Part shown: positions 1 to 6,218 of the stretch, one piece after another
Layout: every line of letters starts with the position of its first letter
Position numbering within the stretch: position 1 is the stretch's first letter
Assembly: GCA_001303705.1 (NCBI GenBank)
Contig: LJUI01000153.1
Coordinates: forward strand, 1-8,914
DNA length: 8,914 nucleotides
Direction: 5' to 3'
Source of the DNA: a candidate division TA06 bacterium SM23_40
GTDB taxonomy: Bacteria > LJUI01 > SM1-40
Made by a program: the position numbers and the translations under genes
The notes under the pieces: generated by a model
Told to the model about the DNA's origin: nothing
The model's input: only the letters and a program-made list of their open reading frames with translations
Databases searched by the model: none

Positions 1-9
1 ATCGAGGCT

Positions 10-46
10 GACCGGCCATGCACACCGCCTGGCCGGGTCTCTTTTT
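10..46 (+). terminator. Rho-independent terminator of an upstream gene
   Basis: GACCGGCCA (10-18) pairs with TGGCCGGGTC (30-39), leaving one bulged G and an 11-base loop. The run TCTTTTT (40-46) follows directly. A GC-rich stem followed by a T tract is the standard intrinsic terminator layout. It should end a + strand transcription unit lying left of the window, and it isolates the operon that starts at the 271-298 promoter. Confidence 0.75.
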
Positions 47-82
47 GGCGTGGCGGGAGGTGATGACGCCAGGAGGCAATAG

Positions 83-258
83 CCTTCAAAACCCAGATAC
101 GTCCCTGCGACGCCGACTCTTGGCGCGGCGAGAAAAAATGAACCTCTAAGCCTAAGTACGTCCCCGCGATGGGCGTAACCTTCTGAACCTACCAACGTCC
201 CCACCTACCGCGAAGGCGTAACCTTCTGAACCTACCAACGTCCCCGGCAATCGTCCCC
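83..258. repeat. Degenerate intergenic repeat cluster ending in ACGTCCCC
   Basis: Two identical 31-bp copies lie at 172-202 and 215-245, a 43-bp period. Each contains GAACCTACCAACGTCCCC and begins GGCGTAACC. A diverged copy lies at about 141-165 (AACCTCTAAGCCTAAG then TACGTCCCC), a weaker one at about 83-106 (CCTTCAAAACCCAGATACG then TCCC), and a last CGTCCCC fragment at 252-258. Read on the - strand the units begin GGGGACGT. There is no good open reading frame of its own here. The cluster stops 12 bases before the -35 box of the next promoter. The remaining upstream bases (47-82) show nothing I can name. Confidence 0.75.
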
Positions 259-270
259 GGGAATAATCGC

Positions 271-298
271 TTGACATGGGGTTGCATCTCATTATAAT
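271..298 (+). promoter_or_regulatory. Sigma-70-type promoter with consensus hexamers
   Basis: TTGACA (271-276) and TATAAT (293-298) both match the housekeeping sigma consensus at all six positions, with a 16-bp spacer, one short of the optimum. Transcription would start near 305, giving a leader of about 24 bases. That leader contains GAGAGGAGG (315-323) just before the GTG start at 329. This is the only clear promoter in the window, and it probably drives the five genes through lspA. Confidence 0.85.
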
Positions 299-328
299 TT
301 ACAACACGTTGATAGAGAGGAGGATTGC

Positions 329-1018
329 GTGCGGGTCGGCGCTCTTCTGCGCATGCTGCTGCTCGTTGCGTGGCTTGCTGCGTGGGCTGCAGGATGTTCA
401 ACGGTCGTCGGCAGCGGCGTCGTTTCGGATGTCTCGCGCTCGCTCCCGACGAACATCGGTCTCGTCCGCACAGCCCTGAGGGCAGGATTCGAGGATAGTC
501 TCCCCGAACTGTCTCTCGACACGGGACGCCGGGTTGTCCTTGATAGCCAAGAGCCGGGGGAGGACGACTGGCTGATCGAGAGCGAAATCGGCCAGGTGCT
601 GCGCGAGCGCGGATACGGCCTGCTGACCAATCTGCCCGCGGCGGATGAAGCCCAGGAAGGTGAGCGCCTGACAGTTCTCTCGTACCGTTCAGTCGATCTG
701 AGGGTGGTCTATCGCGGCGCGCATCGGAGCGGGTGGCGCGGAGAGCGGATGATCGATCGCCAGGCCGTGGCCCGACTCGACATCCGGGTGTTGACCTGGC
801 CGGAGGGAGAGATCGTAAGCCTGCGGGAGACTGAGGGGGTGGCCTCCGACACGGTGCCGGAGTCCGAATTGGCGCTTCTGGAGGGGAGCGAGTTCCCCGC
901 CGAGAACAGAATGGTGGAAGATCACGGTCAGTCCGGTCGGCTGCTGGAGCCGCTCGTCGTAACCGGGCTCGTTGCGCTCCTTGTCTACGTCTTCTATACC
1001 GCAGAGAGCTCCGACTAG
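329..1018 (+). CDS. Lipoprotein of unknown function with a C-terminal membrane segment
   Basis: This gene encodes a 229-residue predicted lipoprotein whose function I do not recognise. The N-terminus has a short basic start (R2, R8), a hydrophobic stretch (about 9-21) and a lipobox-like AAGC ending at Cys23, so lipid attachment at Cys23 after signal peptidase II cleavage is expected. The body (about 24-200) looks like a soluble mixed alpha/beta domain. Residues 208-224 (PLVVTGLVALLVYVFYT) form a second hydrophobic segment next to the C-terminus, which is unusual for a lipoprotein and suggests anchoring at both ends. The GTG start is chosen because GAGAGGAGG lies 5 bases upstream. The gene is first behind the consensus promoter and 22 bases ahead of the TPR gene, and lspA lies in the same unit. 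A role in envelope assembly is inference only. Confidence 0.85.
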   Translation: MRVGALLRMLLLVAWLAAWAAGCSTVVGSGVVSDVSRSLPTNIGLVRTALRAGFEDSLPELSLDTGRRVVLDSQEPGEDDWLIESEIGQVLRERGYGLLTNLPAADEAQEGERLTVLSYRSVDLRVVYRGAHRSGWRGERMIDRQAVARLDIRVLTWPEGEIVSLRETEGVASDTVPESELALLEGSEFPAENRMVEDHGQSGRLLEPLVVTGLVALLVYVFYTAESSD

Positions 1019-1040
1019 GGGCAGATGATAGGGGCAGCCC

Positions 1041-1775
1041 ATGGATGTGGAAGCGAAGCGACACCTGAATCTGGGCAAGGAATACTTCGAGAAGGGGATG
1101 ATCAAGGAGGCGATAGAGGAGCTCAACAAGACGCTCAAAGTGGCTCCCAGTTTCCCCGATATCCACAACAGGCTCGGCCTCGCATACAGCCTCGAGGGAC
1201 AGCTCGATGATGCGCTCTCCTCGTTTCGTCGAGCCATCGAGCTCAATCCTCACTACGTGGAGGCGAGAATCAATCTCGCGATCATATACAACGAGCTGGG
1301 CCGGTACGGTGAGGCGATCCAGGAATTCGAGAAGGCGTCGCAGCAAGAGAAACAGACTGAGGGGCTTCAGACCGCGGTGAAGACGAAGCTGGTCAAGGCC
1401 TACATCCAACTTGGAGACACCTATACGGAGATCGGCGAGCACCTCGAGGCAGTGGAAGAGTACAAAAAAGCACTCAAGATATCCCCCCAGTTCCCCGATG
1501 TGAGAACCCGGCTGGCCAAGTCGCTTCTGAGCCTCAAGCTGTACCAAGAAGCGGTGCGCGAGCTGGAACGGGTGGTCTCCACCCACCCACACTACCTGGA
1601 GGCCGGTATCCTCCTGGGAGTCGCATACTACCAGATGAGTGCGCGGGAGAAGGCGCGGGCGGAGTGGGAGCGCGTCTTCACCAGGGATCCGGGGAACGCG
1701 AAGGCGCGGGTCTATCTCAACTTGCTTCGCAGAGGGCCGTCGCCCGGCGGGGAGTCGGAGCTGATACCGGACTGA
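1041..1775 (+). CDS. Tetratricopeptide (TPR) repeat protein
   Basis: This gene encodes a 244-residue protein made almost entirely of TPR units, which form helical scaffolds for protein-protein contacts. Six units are visible: about 4-37, 38-71, 72-105, 117-150, 151-184 and 185-218. Each shows the usual pattern of Gly/Ala at position 8, a Tyr/Leu pair, Ala at position 20 and Pro near position 32 (for example GLAY, DDAL and ELNP in unit 2). A stretch of about 11 residues (106-116) breaks the array between units 3 and 4. No signal peptide or membrane segment is present, so it is probably cytoplasmic. The Lys/Arg-rich end at 220-231 is followed by a flexible Gly/Pro tail. The ATG at 1041 has only a modest AGGGG upstream (1030-1034). 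It sits between a lipoprotein gene and ileS, and its partner is unknown. Confidence 0.9.
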   Translation: MDVEAKRHLNLGKEYFEKGMIKEAIEELNKTLKVAPSFPDIHNRLGLAYSLEGQLDDALSSFRRAIELNPHYVEARINLAIIYNELGRYGEAIQEFEKASQQEKQTEGLQTAVKTKLVKAYIQLGDTYTEIGEHLEAVEEYKKALKISPQFPDVRTRLAKSLLSLKLYQEAVRELERVVSTHPHYLEAGILLGVAYYQMSAREKARAEWERVFTRDPGNAKARVYLNLLRRGPSPGGESELIPD

Positions 1776-1806
1776 AGCCGGGGTGTGAGGGGAGTGGCTT
1801 ATATCC

Positions 1807-1847
1807 CGACGGGTCTCTCGGACTCTTCGGTTCGGGCAGGCCCGTCG
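1807..1847 (+). other. Strong RNA hairpin in the ileS leader
   Basis: Bases 1807-1816 (CGACGGGTCT) pair with 1838-1847 (AGGCCCGTCG) over ten pairs with one G-U. After a single bulged C (1837), bases 1817-1824 pair with 1829-1836, with three wobbles, around a four-base loop. The structure lies in the 98-base gap between the TPR gene and ileS and ends 26 bases before the chosen ileS start. No T tract follows, so it does not look like an intrinsic terminator. I see no T-box signature. It could be an mRNA processing or stability element, or a translational control element for ileS. Confidence 0.55.
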
Positions 1848-1873
1848 ATGACATAACGGTCGCAGTGGGAAAG

Positions 1874-4759
1874 ATGGCTAAGAGTACGCAGAGAGGGGAA
1901 CCGGGACAGGAAATGGACACACCATCTGACGTGAGAGAGAAGACGGACTATCGGGGGACCTTGAATCTTCCACGCACCGATTTCCCTATGAAGGGCGATC
2001 TCGCCAAGCGCGAGCCGGAGATACAGCGGGCCTGGGATGAGATGGATCTATACCGGCTGAGCCTGGAGCGCCCCGATTCGAAGGGCGTCTATGTGTTACA
2101 CGATGGTCCGCCTTACTCGAACGGCGACATCCATCTCGGCCACGCGCTCAACAAGATTCTCAAAGATTTCGTCGTCAAGTACAAGACGATGCAGGGATAC
2201 ATCGCCCCGTTCGTGCCGGGGTGGGACAACCACGGGATGCCGATCGAGAACGAGGTGACGAAGCGGGCGCCGGCCTCCTGGCACGGGCGAGAGCAGGCAG
2301 AGGCGAGACTCGAGATCCGTCATCAGTGTCGCGAGTACGCGCGCCGGTTCATCGATGTGCAGCGGGAGCAGTTCAAGCGTCTCGGCATCCGCGGTGATTG
2401 GGAGCATCCCTATCTCACCATGTCGAATGAATATGAGGCGAGTATCGTGCGCGTCTTCGGCGAGCTCGCCGCCCGGGGGTACATTTACCGCGGCCTCCGA
2501 TCGATCCACTGGTGTCCGACCTGTGTCACTGCCCTTGCCGAGGCCGAGATCGAGTATGAGGAGACGGTCTCTCCGTCTATCTGGCTCCGCTTTCCGCTGG
2601 TGAAGGATCCGATCGGGTTCTTCGGTGATGCCCAAAAGGAGAAGTGCTACGCGCTCGTCTGGACTACGACTCCGTGGACGATCCCTGCAAATGTGGCAGT
2701 CGCATTCAATCCCGATTTCGACTACGTCGTCATCGAGGCTGACGGCATTCGATATCTTCTGGCTGAGGGTCTGGTCGATGCCGTCGCCGCCCATCTCGGC
2801 CTCGGCTCGCATCAAGTCGTGAACCGGGGCCGCGGTTCTGACCTGGGGGAGCTCGTCTTTCGACACCCTATCTTCGAGCGGGAGTCGCCGGTCATCCTGG
2901 GCGGGCACGTGACCCTCGAGCAGGGCACGGGGTGCGTCCACATCGCTCCCGGGCACGGGCCGGAGGACTTCGAGCTGGGACAGCGGTACGGGCTCTGGAT
3001 CCTCTGCCCGGTCGACGAGTTCGGGGTCTTCACCGACGAGGCGGAGCAGTTCGCCGGGCTCGATCTCGAGAAGGGCGACAAGGCCGTGGTCGAGGCCCTG
3101 CGGCAGGCGGGCACATTACTGAAACTCGAGGACGTGACCCACCAGTATCCCCACTGCTGGCGGTGTCGTCGCGAGGTCATCTTCAGATCCACGGAGCAGT
3201 GGTTCATCAACATCGATCACGAAGGGCACCGGGAAAAGGCCCTCGCCTCCATCGGGAGCGTGAAGTGGTATCCGTCCGAGAGTGAGAATCGTATCCGCAG
3301 CGCGGTAGAAGGGCGCCCTGACTGGTGTATCTCCCGACAGCGAGCATGGGGTGTTGGCATCCCCGCTTTCTTCTGCAAAGGGTGTCGCGAGGCGATCATG
3401 ACCCCCGAGACGGTCGCCCACGTTGCCGACATCGTGCTCAAAGAGAGCTCGGATGTCTGGTTCGAGAAGGAGGCAGAGGATCTCCTCCCGGCAGGGTATT
3501 CCTGTCCCCATTGCGGCGGCCGGGAGTTCCGCAAGGAGACTGATATCCTCGATGTCTGGTTCGACTCTGGTTCGACCCACCTCGCCGTCCTGGAGACGAC
3601 CCCGGGTCTCCACTGGCCGGCGGACTTGTACCTCGAGGGCACGGACCAGCACCGCGGGTGGTTCAACGCATCGTTGATGATTGCGATCGCCGTCAAGGGA
3701 GCTCCGCCGTATCGAGCAGTCGTGACGAACGGCTTCACCGTCGATGCGCAGGGGAGGGGGATGCACAAATCCCTTGGCAACGTTATCTCTCCGTTCGAGA
3801 TCATCGATCGAGACGGCGCAGATGTGGTGCGGCTCTGGGTTGCGTCGAGCGACTACTTCCGCGATGTCCGTTCATCCGATGAGATCCTGCAGCGGGTCAC
3901 CGATGCCTATCGACGTATCCGGAACACGTTCCGATTCCTGCTCGGCAACCTGTACGACTTCCATCCCGAGAACGATACCGTGCCGCCCGCCGATCGCCTC
4001 GAGATCGACCGGTGGGCCCTGTCCCGCCTCCAGCAGATCATCGGTGAGGTGGAGGCCGCATACGAGGAGTTCGAGTACCACCGCATCTATCAGGCGCTCC
4101 ATAACTTCTGTGCCGTCGACCTCAGCTCGTTCTATCTCGACGTACTGAAGGACCGCCTGTACACACTTGGTGCTCAGTCGGTGGAGCGGAAGGCCGCCCA
4201 GTCCACGCTCTTCACATTGGCGCGGTCGCTTGCGGCGATGCTCGCTCCTATCCTCAGCCACACGGCGGATGAAGTCTGGCGGCTCCTGCCCTCGTGGACG
4301 GACAAGGAGGCGAGTGCCCAGCTTACGTCGTTTCCGCATCAGGATCCGGCGCTCATCGACGACGATCTGGAGAATGAGTGGAGGCGTCTGCTCAAGGTGC
4401 GCGATGAGGTGCTGGCCGCACTCGAGGCGGCGAGGGGGGAGAAGTCGATCGGGAGCTCGCTCGACGCGAAAGTGGCGCTGGTCGCGATAGATGGAGCGCT
4501 CAAGGGGCTCCTGGAATCCCACTTGCGCGAACTCCCGACTCTGTTTATCGTATCTCAGGTCGAGCTGCTCTCCGATGTCCAGGCGCTCGGCACGAACATC
4601 CGGAAGAACGACGACCTTGGTTTGGCGGTGGAGGTGCGGCGCGCTGAAGGCGAGAAGTGTCCGCGATGCTGGAACTACCGCGACGACATCGGCGCTGTTC
4701 CCGAGCATCCGACGATCTGCGAACGGTGCGGGAGAGTCGTGGTGAGTATCGGCGAATGA
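1874..4759 (+). CDS. ileS: Isoleucyl-tRNA synthetase
   Basis: IleRS charges tRNA-Ile with isoleucine in the cytoplasm and hydrolyses mischarged valine. From the chosen start it has 961 residues, slightly longer than the E. coli enzyme (938). The N-terminal signature YRGTLNLPRTDFPMKGDL lies at 26-43. The HIGH-class motif is HLGH (87-90). Editing-domain motifs are WTTTPWT (263-269) and HIAPGHGPEDF (356-366), where Asp365 is the likely editing aspartate. WCISRQRAWG (484-493), DVWFDSGSTH (560-569) and YLEGTDQHRGWF (586-597) are typical of the family. The KMSKS loop reads GRGMHKSLGN (627-636), a variant form. An internal CxxC pair (501/504 and 544/547) and the C-terminal C929/C932/C949/C952 finger look zinc-binding, and the latter is typical of the common bacterial form (IleS1). 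The start is uncertain: ATG 1913 (948 residues) and GTG 1865 are also in frame, and none has a strong ribosome-binding site. The frame stays open upstream to 1664, but that part overlaps the TPR gene. Confidence 0.97.
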   Translation: MAKSTQRGEPGQEMDTPSDVREKTDYRGTLNLPRTDFPMKGDLAKREPEIQRAWDEMDLYRLSLERPDSKGVYVLHDGPPYSNGDIHLGHALNKILKDFVVKYKTMQGYIAPFVPGWDNHGMPIENEVTKRAPASWHGREQAEARLEIRHQCREYARRFIDVQREQFKRLGIRGDWEHPYLTMSNEYEASIVRVFGELAARGYIYRGLRSIHWCPTCVTALAEAEIEYEETVSPSIWLRFPLVKDPIGFFGDAQKEKCYALVWTTTPWTIPANVAVAFNPDFDYVVIEADGIRYLLAEGLVDAVAAHLGLGSHQVVNRGRGSDLGELVFRHPIFERESPVILGGHVTLEQGTGCVHIAPGHGPEDFELGQRYGLWILCPVDEFGVFTDEAEQFAGLDLEKGDKAVVEALRQAGTLLKLEDVTHQYPHCWRCRREVIFRSTEQWFINIDHEGHREKALASIGSVKWYPSESENRIRSAVEGRPDWCISRQRAWGVGIPAFFCKGCREAIMTPETVAHVADIVLKESSDVWFEKEAEDLLPAGYSCPHCGGREFRKETDILDVWFDSGSTHLAVLETTPGLHWPADLYLEGTDQHRGWFNASLMIAIAVKGAPPYRAVVTNGFTVDAQGRGMHKSLGNVISPFEIIDRDGADVVRLWVASSDYFRDVRSSDEILQRVTDAYRRIRNTFRFLLGNLYDFHPENDTVPPADRLEIDRWALSRLQQIIGEVEAAYEEFEYHRIYQALHNFCAVDLSSFYLDVLKDRLYTLGAQSVERKAAQSTLFTLARSLAAMLAPILSHTADEVWRLLPSWTDKEASAQLTSFPHQDPALIDDDLENEWRRLLKVRDEVLAALEAARGEKSIGSSLDAKVALVAIDGALKGLLESHLRELPTLFIVSQVELLSDVQALGTNIRKNDDLGLAVEVRRAEGEKCPRCWNYRDDIGAVPEHPTICERCGRVVVSIGE

Positions 4760-4772
4760 GGCATTACGAAGT

Positions 4773-5144
4773 ATGCAGAAATCGAAGCTCAAAACCTTTG
4801 AGAAGCGCCTATTGGAGGAGCGCAAGAAGCTGCTCGCCGAACTGGGCCACTTAGAGGAAATATGTAACCAGACGCAGAAGGAATCGGCAGGCGATCTCTC
4901 TGCCTACTCGTTCCATCCTGCAGACCTCGGCACCGATGCCATCGAGCGAGAGAAGGCATTTCTCCTGGCTTCGGCAGAAGGGAGGGCCCTCTGGGAGATC
5001 ATGGAGGCGCTGCGAAAGATCAGCACCGGCAATGATTATGGCAAGTGTGAGGAGTGCGGGGAGGAGATCGGCGAGGAGAGACTAGAGGTCATTCCTTACG
5101 CGCGATTCTGCGTTCGGTGCCAGGAAAAGCATGAGAGAGGCTGA
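4773..5144 (+). CDS. DksA/TraR family zinc-finger protein
   Basis: This gene encodes a 123-residue protein of the DksA/TraR C4 zinc-finger family. Family members such as DksA bind in the RNA polymerase secondary channel and modulate initiation, often with ppGpp. The N-terminal Lys/Glu-rich helix (about 4-35) and a second helix (about 56-85) would form the coiled coil. Between them is HPADLGTDAIEREKAF (48-63), the family's conserved acidic tip region, with D51 and D55. The zinc finger is C92-x2-C95 and C113-x2-C116. It is shorter than E. coli DksA (151 residues) and closer in pattern to the short YteA-like group, so I give no symbol. The ATG at 4773 lies 13 bases after the ileS stop, with GAGG overlapping that stop codon. 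Its last 14 bases overlap lspA, which points to translational coupling. Confidence 0.92.
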   Translation: MQKSKLKTFEKRLLEERKKLLAELGHLEEICNQTQKESAGDLSAYSFHPADLGTDAIEREKAFLLASAEGRALWEIMEALRKISTGNDYGKCEECGEEIGEERLEVIPYARFCVRCQEKHERG

Positions 5145-5811
5145 CGCCGGGGGGAGCGCCAAGGGGGGGCTGCTCGTTCCCGGCATCACGTTCTGCCTCG
5201 TGTTGGCGGCGGATCAGATCACCAAGTACTGGATCGCCAGAGCCTTTCCTCTTTATCGTTCCTGCCCTGTGTGGGGCAACTTTATTCGTCTCACCCACGT
5301 CCGAAACCCCGGGGGAGTCTTCGGCATTCCTCTCGGGGGTCCCTCTCCCATTCTCCCCATCATACTATCGTTCGTCCTGCTCGTTGTACTCTATTTCATG
5401 CGGTTCTCCCGGGGGCAGCTGTTGAAGACCGTTGCTCTCGCGCTCATTGCCGCGGGCGCGTGCGGCAATCTCATCGATCGCATCCGGTTCGGAGCGGTGA
5501 TCGATTTCGTTGACGTGGGCATCAGCCGATACCGGTGGCCGGTCTTCAATATCGCCGATTCCGCTGTCACCGTGGGAGTTCTCCTCATCATGGTTCTGGC
5601 AACTCGCTCTCAGGCGCGACGCCGAGCGGGCGTGGGAGAGGCGGGAGTCAGTGGAGAATTCGGAGTACCCGGGGAGCCCCGAGAACTGGGAAAGGCGGGA
5701 GAGCCGGGAACGGCGGGAGGACCGGGTGTGTTGGAAGAACCGGGTACGGCCGAAGAGCCGGCCGGACCGGACGGGACGCCGGAGTCCGGCGCACCAGACA
5801 GACCAGGATAG
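5131..5811 (+). CDS. lspA: Lipoprotein signal peptidase (signal peptidase II) with a collagen-like C-terminal tail
   Basis: LspA is an inner-membrane aspartyl protease that removes signal peptides from prolipoproteins after lipid transfer to the lipobox cysteine. The catalytic part spans about residues 14-160, with four hydrophobic segments (about 14-30, 72-90, 97-113 and 137-157). Family motifs are DQITK (28-32), the N-x-G motif NPGGVFG (59-65), GNLIDR (112-117), VIDFVD (123-128) and FNIADSAVTVG (139-149). Asp125 and Asp143 match the catalytic pair of the solved family structures, and Asp116 is also conserved. The start overlaps the preceding gene by 14 bases, with AGGA (5122-5125) 5 bases upstream. 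The oddity is length: 226 residues against a usual 150-170. Residues 169-216 form a Gly-X-Y-like tail coded by a 9-bp DNA repeat. By family topology (C-terminus inside) this tail would lie in the cytoplasm. The enzyme core looks intact. Confidence 0.95.
   Translation: MREADAGGSAKGGLLVPGITFCLVLAADQITKYWIARAFPLYRSCPVWGNFIRLTHVRNPGGVFGIPLGGPSPILPIILSFVLLVVLYFMRFSRGQLLKTVALALIAAGACGNLIDRIRFGAVIDFVDVGISRYRWPVFNIADSAVTVGVLLIMVLATRSQARRRAGVGEAGVSGEFGVPGEPRELGKAGEPGTAGGPGVLEEPGTAEEPAGPDGTPESGAPDRPG
5635..5778 (+). repeat. 9-bp coding minisatellite giving Gly-X-Y triplets in LspA
   Basis: Sixteen consecutive 9-bp units lie in frame at the 3' end of lspA, with a consensus near GGAGAGCCG. Each unit encodes one Gly-X-Y triplet. 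Eleven of the first thirteen triplets (residues 169-207) start with Gly; the exceptions are R184 and E202. Later triplets decay (E208, A211, D214). Pro is common in the third position (VPG, EPG, GPG). Periodicity at the DNA level, with drifting codons, suggests expansion by slippage or unequal exchange. Confidence 0.8.
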
Positions 5812-5972
5812 AGACTTGGCGGCCCCATACGTAGAGATGAATGGCCGCAGCGTGAGAGACGCGCGAGGGCGCGGAGTGGCATGGGCGGTGCGCGGAGAGC
5901 GGGAGCAGGGATGACCGCAGCGTGCCGGGTTCACGGAATGAGATGAGCCCAGATTTCGGTGTAAGACGGGCG
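5812..5972. other. Gene-free stretch with diverged copies of the 23-bp repeat
   Basis: No convincing gene or terminator is present between the lspA stop and the regular array. Isolated matches to the 23-bp unit occur at 5841-5863 (ATGGCCGCAGCGTGAGAG then ACGCG), 5911-5933 (begins ATGACCGCAGCGTG) and 5950-5972 (ends GTAAGACGGGCG). The first two are 70 bases apart, close to three units. The third is in register with the array that follows. This looks like the eroded edge of the array. Confidence 0.55.
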
Positions 5973-6179
5973 GTGGCCGCAGCGTGAGACGAGCGGTGAC
6001 CACAGCGTGAGGCGAGCAGTGGCCGCGGCATCAGCTGACCTGTGACCCCAGCGTGAGACGGGCGGTGACCCCAGCGTGAGATGAGCGGCGACCGCGGCGT
6101 CAGTTGACCTGTGACCCCAGCGTGAGACGGGCGGTGGCCGTAGCATGAGGTGACCCGTGGCCGTAGCGTGAGCTGAACC
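5973..6179. repeat. Tandem array of nine 23-bp units with a 69-bp higher-order period
   Basis: Nine contiguous units of exactly 23 bp start at 5973, 5996, 6019, 6042, 6065, 6088, 6111, 6134 and 6157. The common unit begins GTGACCCCAGCGTGAG and ends ACGGGCG. Units 4 and 7 are identical, and unit 5 differs from them at two positions. Units 3 and 6 are a distinct subtype containing a GCGGC core, TCAG and TTGACCT or CTGACCT, so the array also repeats every three units (69 bp). A tenth, decayed unit begins at 6180 (GTGGCCGCGG). The units abut with no spacers, which excludes CRISPR. Since 23 is not a multiple of 3, the array is not under ordinary coding constraint. Confidence 0.93.
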
Positions 6180-6208
6180 GTGGCCGCGGACCGGGATGAG
6201 AAGACCGC

Positions 6209-6215
6209 AGAGGGA
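6209..6215 (+). promoter_or_regulatory. Ribosome-binding site that fixes the desulfurase start
   Basis: AGAGGGA lies 3 bases before GTG 6219. The alternative in-frame GTG at 6180 is the first codon of a decayed 23-bp repeat unit and has only repeat sequence upstream. The site therefore supports GTG 6219, which also places the protein start a few residues before the conserved YLDNNATT motif, as in the family. Confidence 0.6.
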
Positions 6216-6218
6216 ACG

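Noticed and set aside
189-1592. Long - strand open frame (467 codons) opposite the lipoprotein and TPR genes
   Set aside because: The + strand genes here have clear signal-peptide and TPR features and a promoter. The antisense translation is Arg/Leu-rich with no motif, as expected from GC-rich shadow frames.
1776-1873. T-box riboswitch ahead of ileS
   Set aside because: The gap is too short, and no T-box consensus element or terminator/antiterminator pair is visible; only the single hairpin is supported.
1664-1873. Upstream extension of the ileS reading frame to 1664
   Set aside because: It overlaps the 3' end of the TPR gene, adds about 70 residues with no family similarity, and a normal-length IleRS is obtained from 1874 or 1913.
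5778-5790. GCCGGAGTCCGGC palindrome as an lspA terminator
   Set aside because: It has only a short stem, lies inside the coding end of lspA and has no T tract.
6104-6109. TTGACC within the 23-bp array as a -35 box for the desulfurase gene
   Set aside because: No -10-like hexamer lies 15-19 bases downstream, and the match comes from the repeat subtype sequence.
5973-6179. Possible CRISPR array
   Set aside because: The 23-bp units touch each other with no unique spacers, and no cas genes are nearby.
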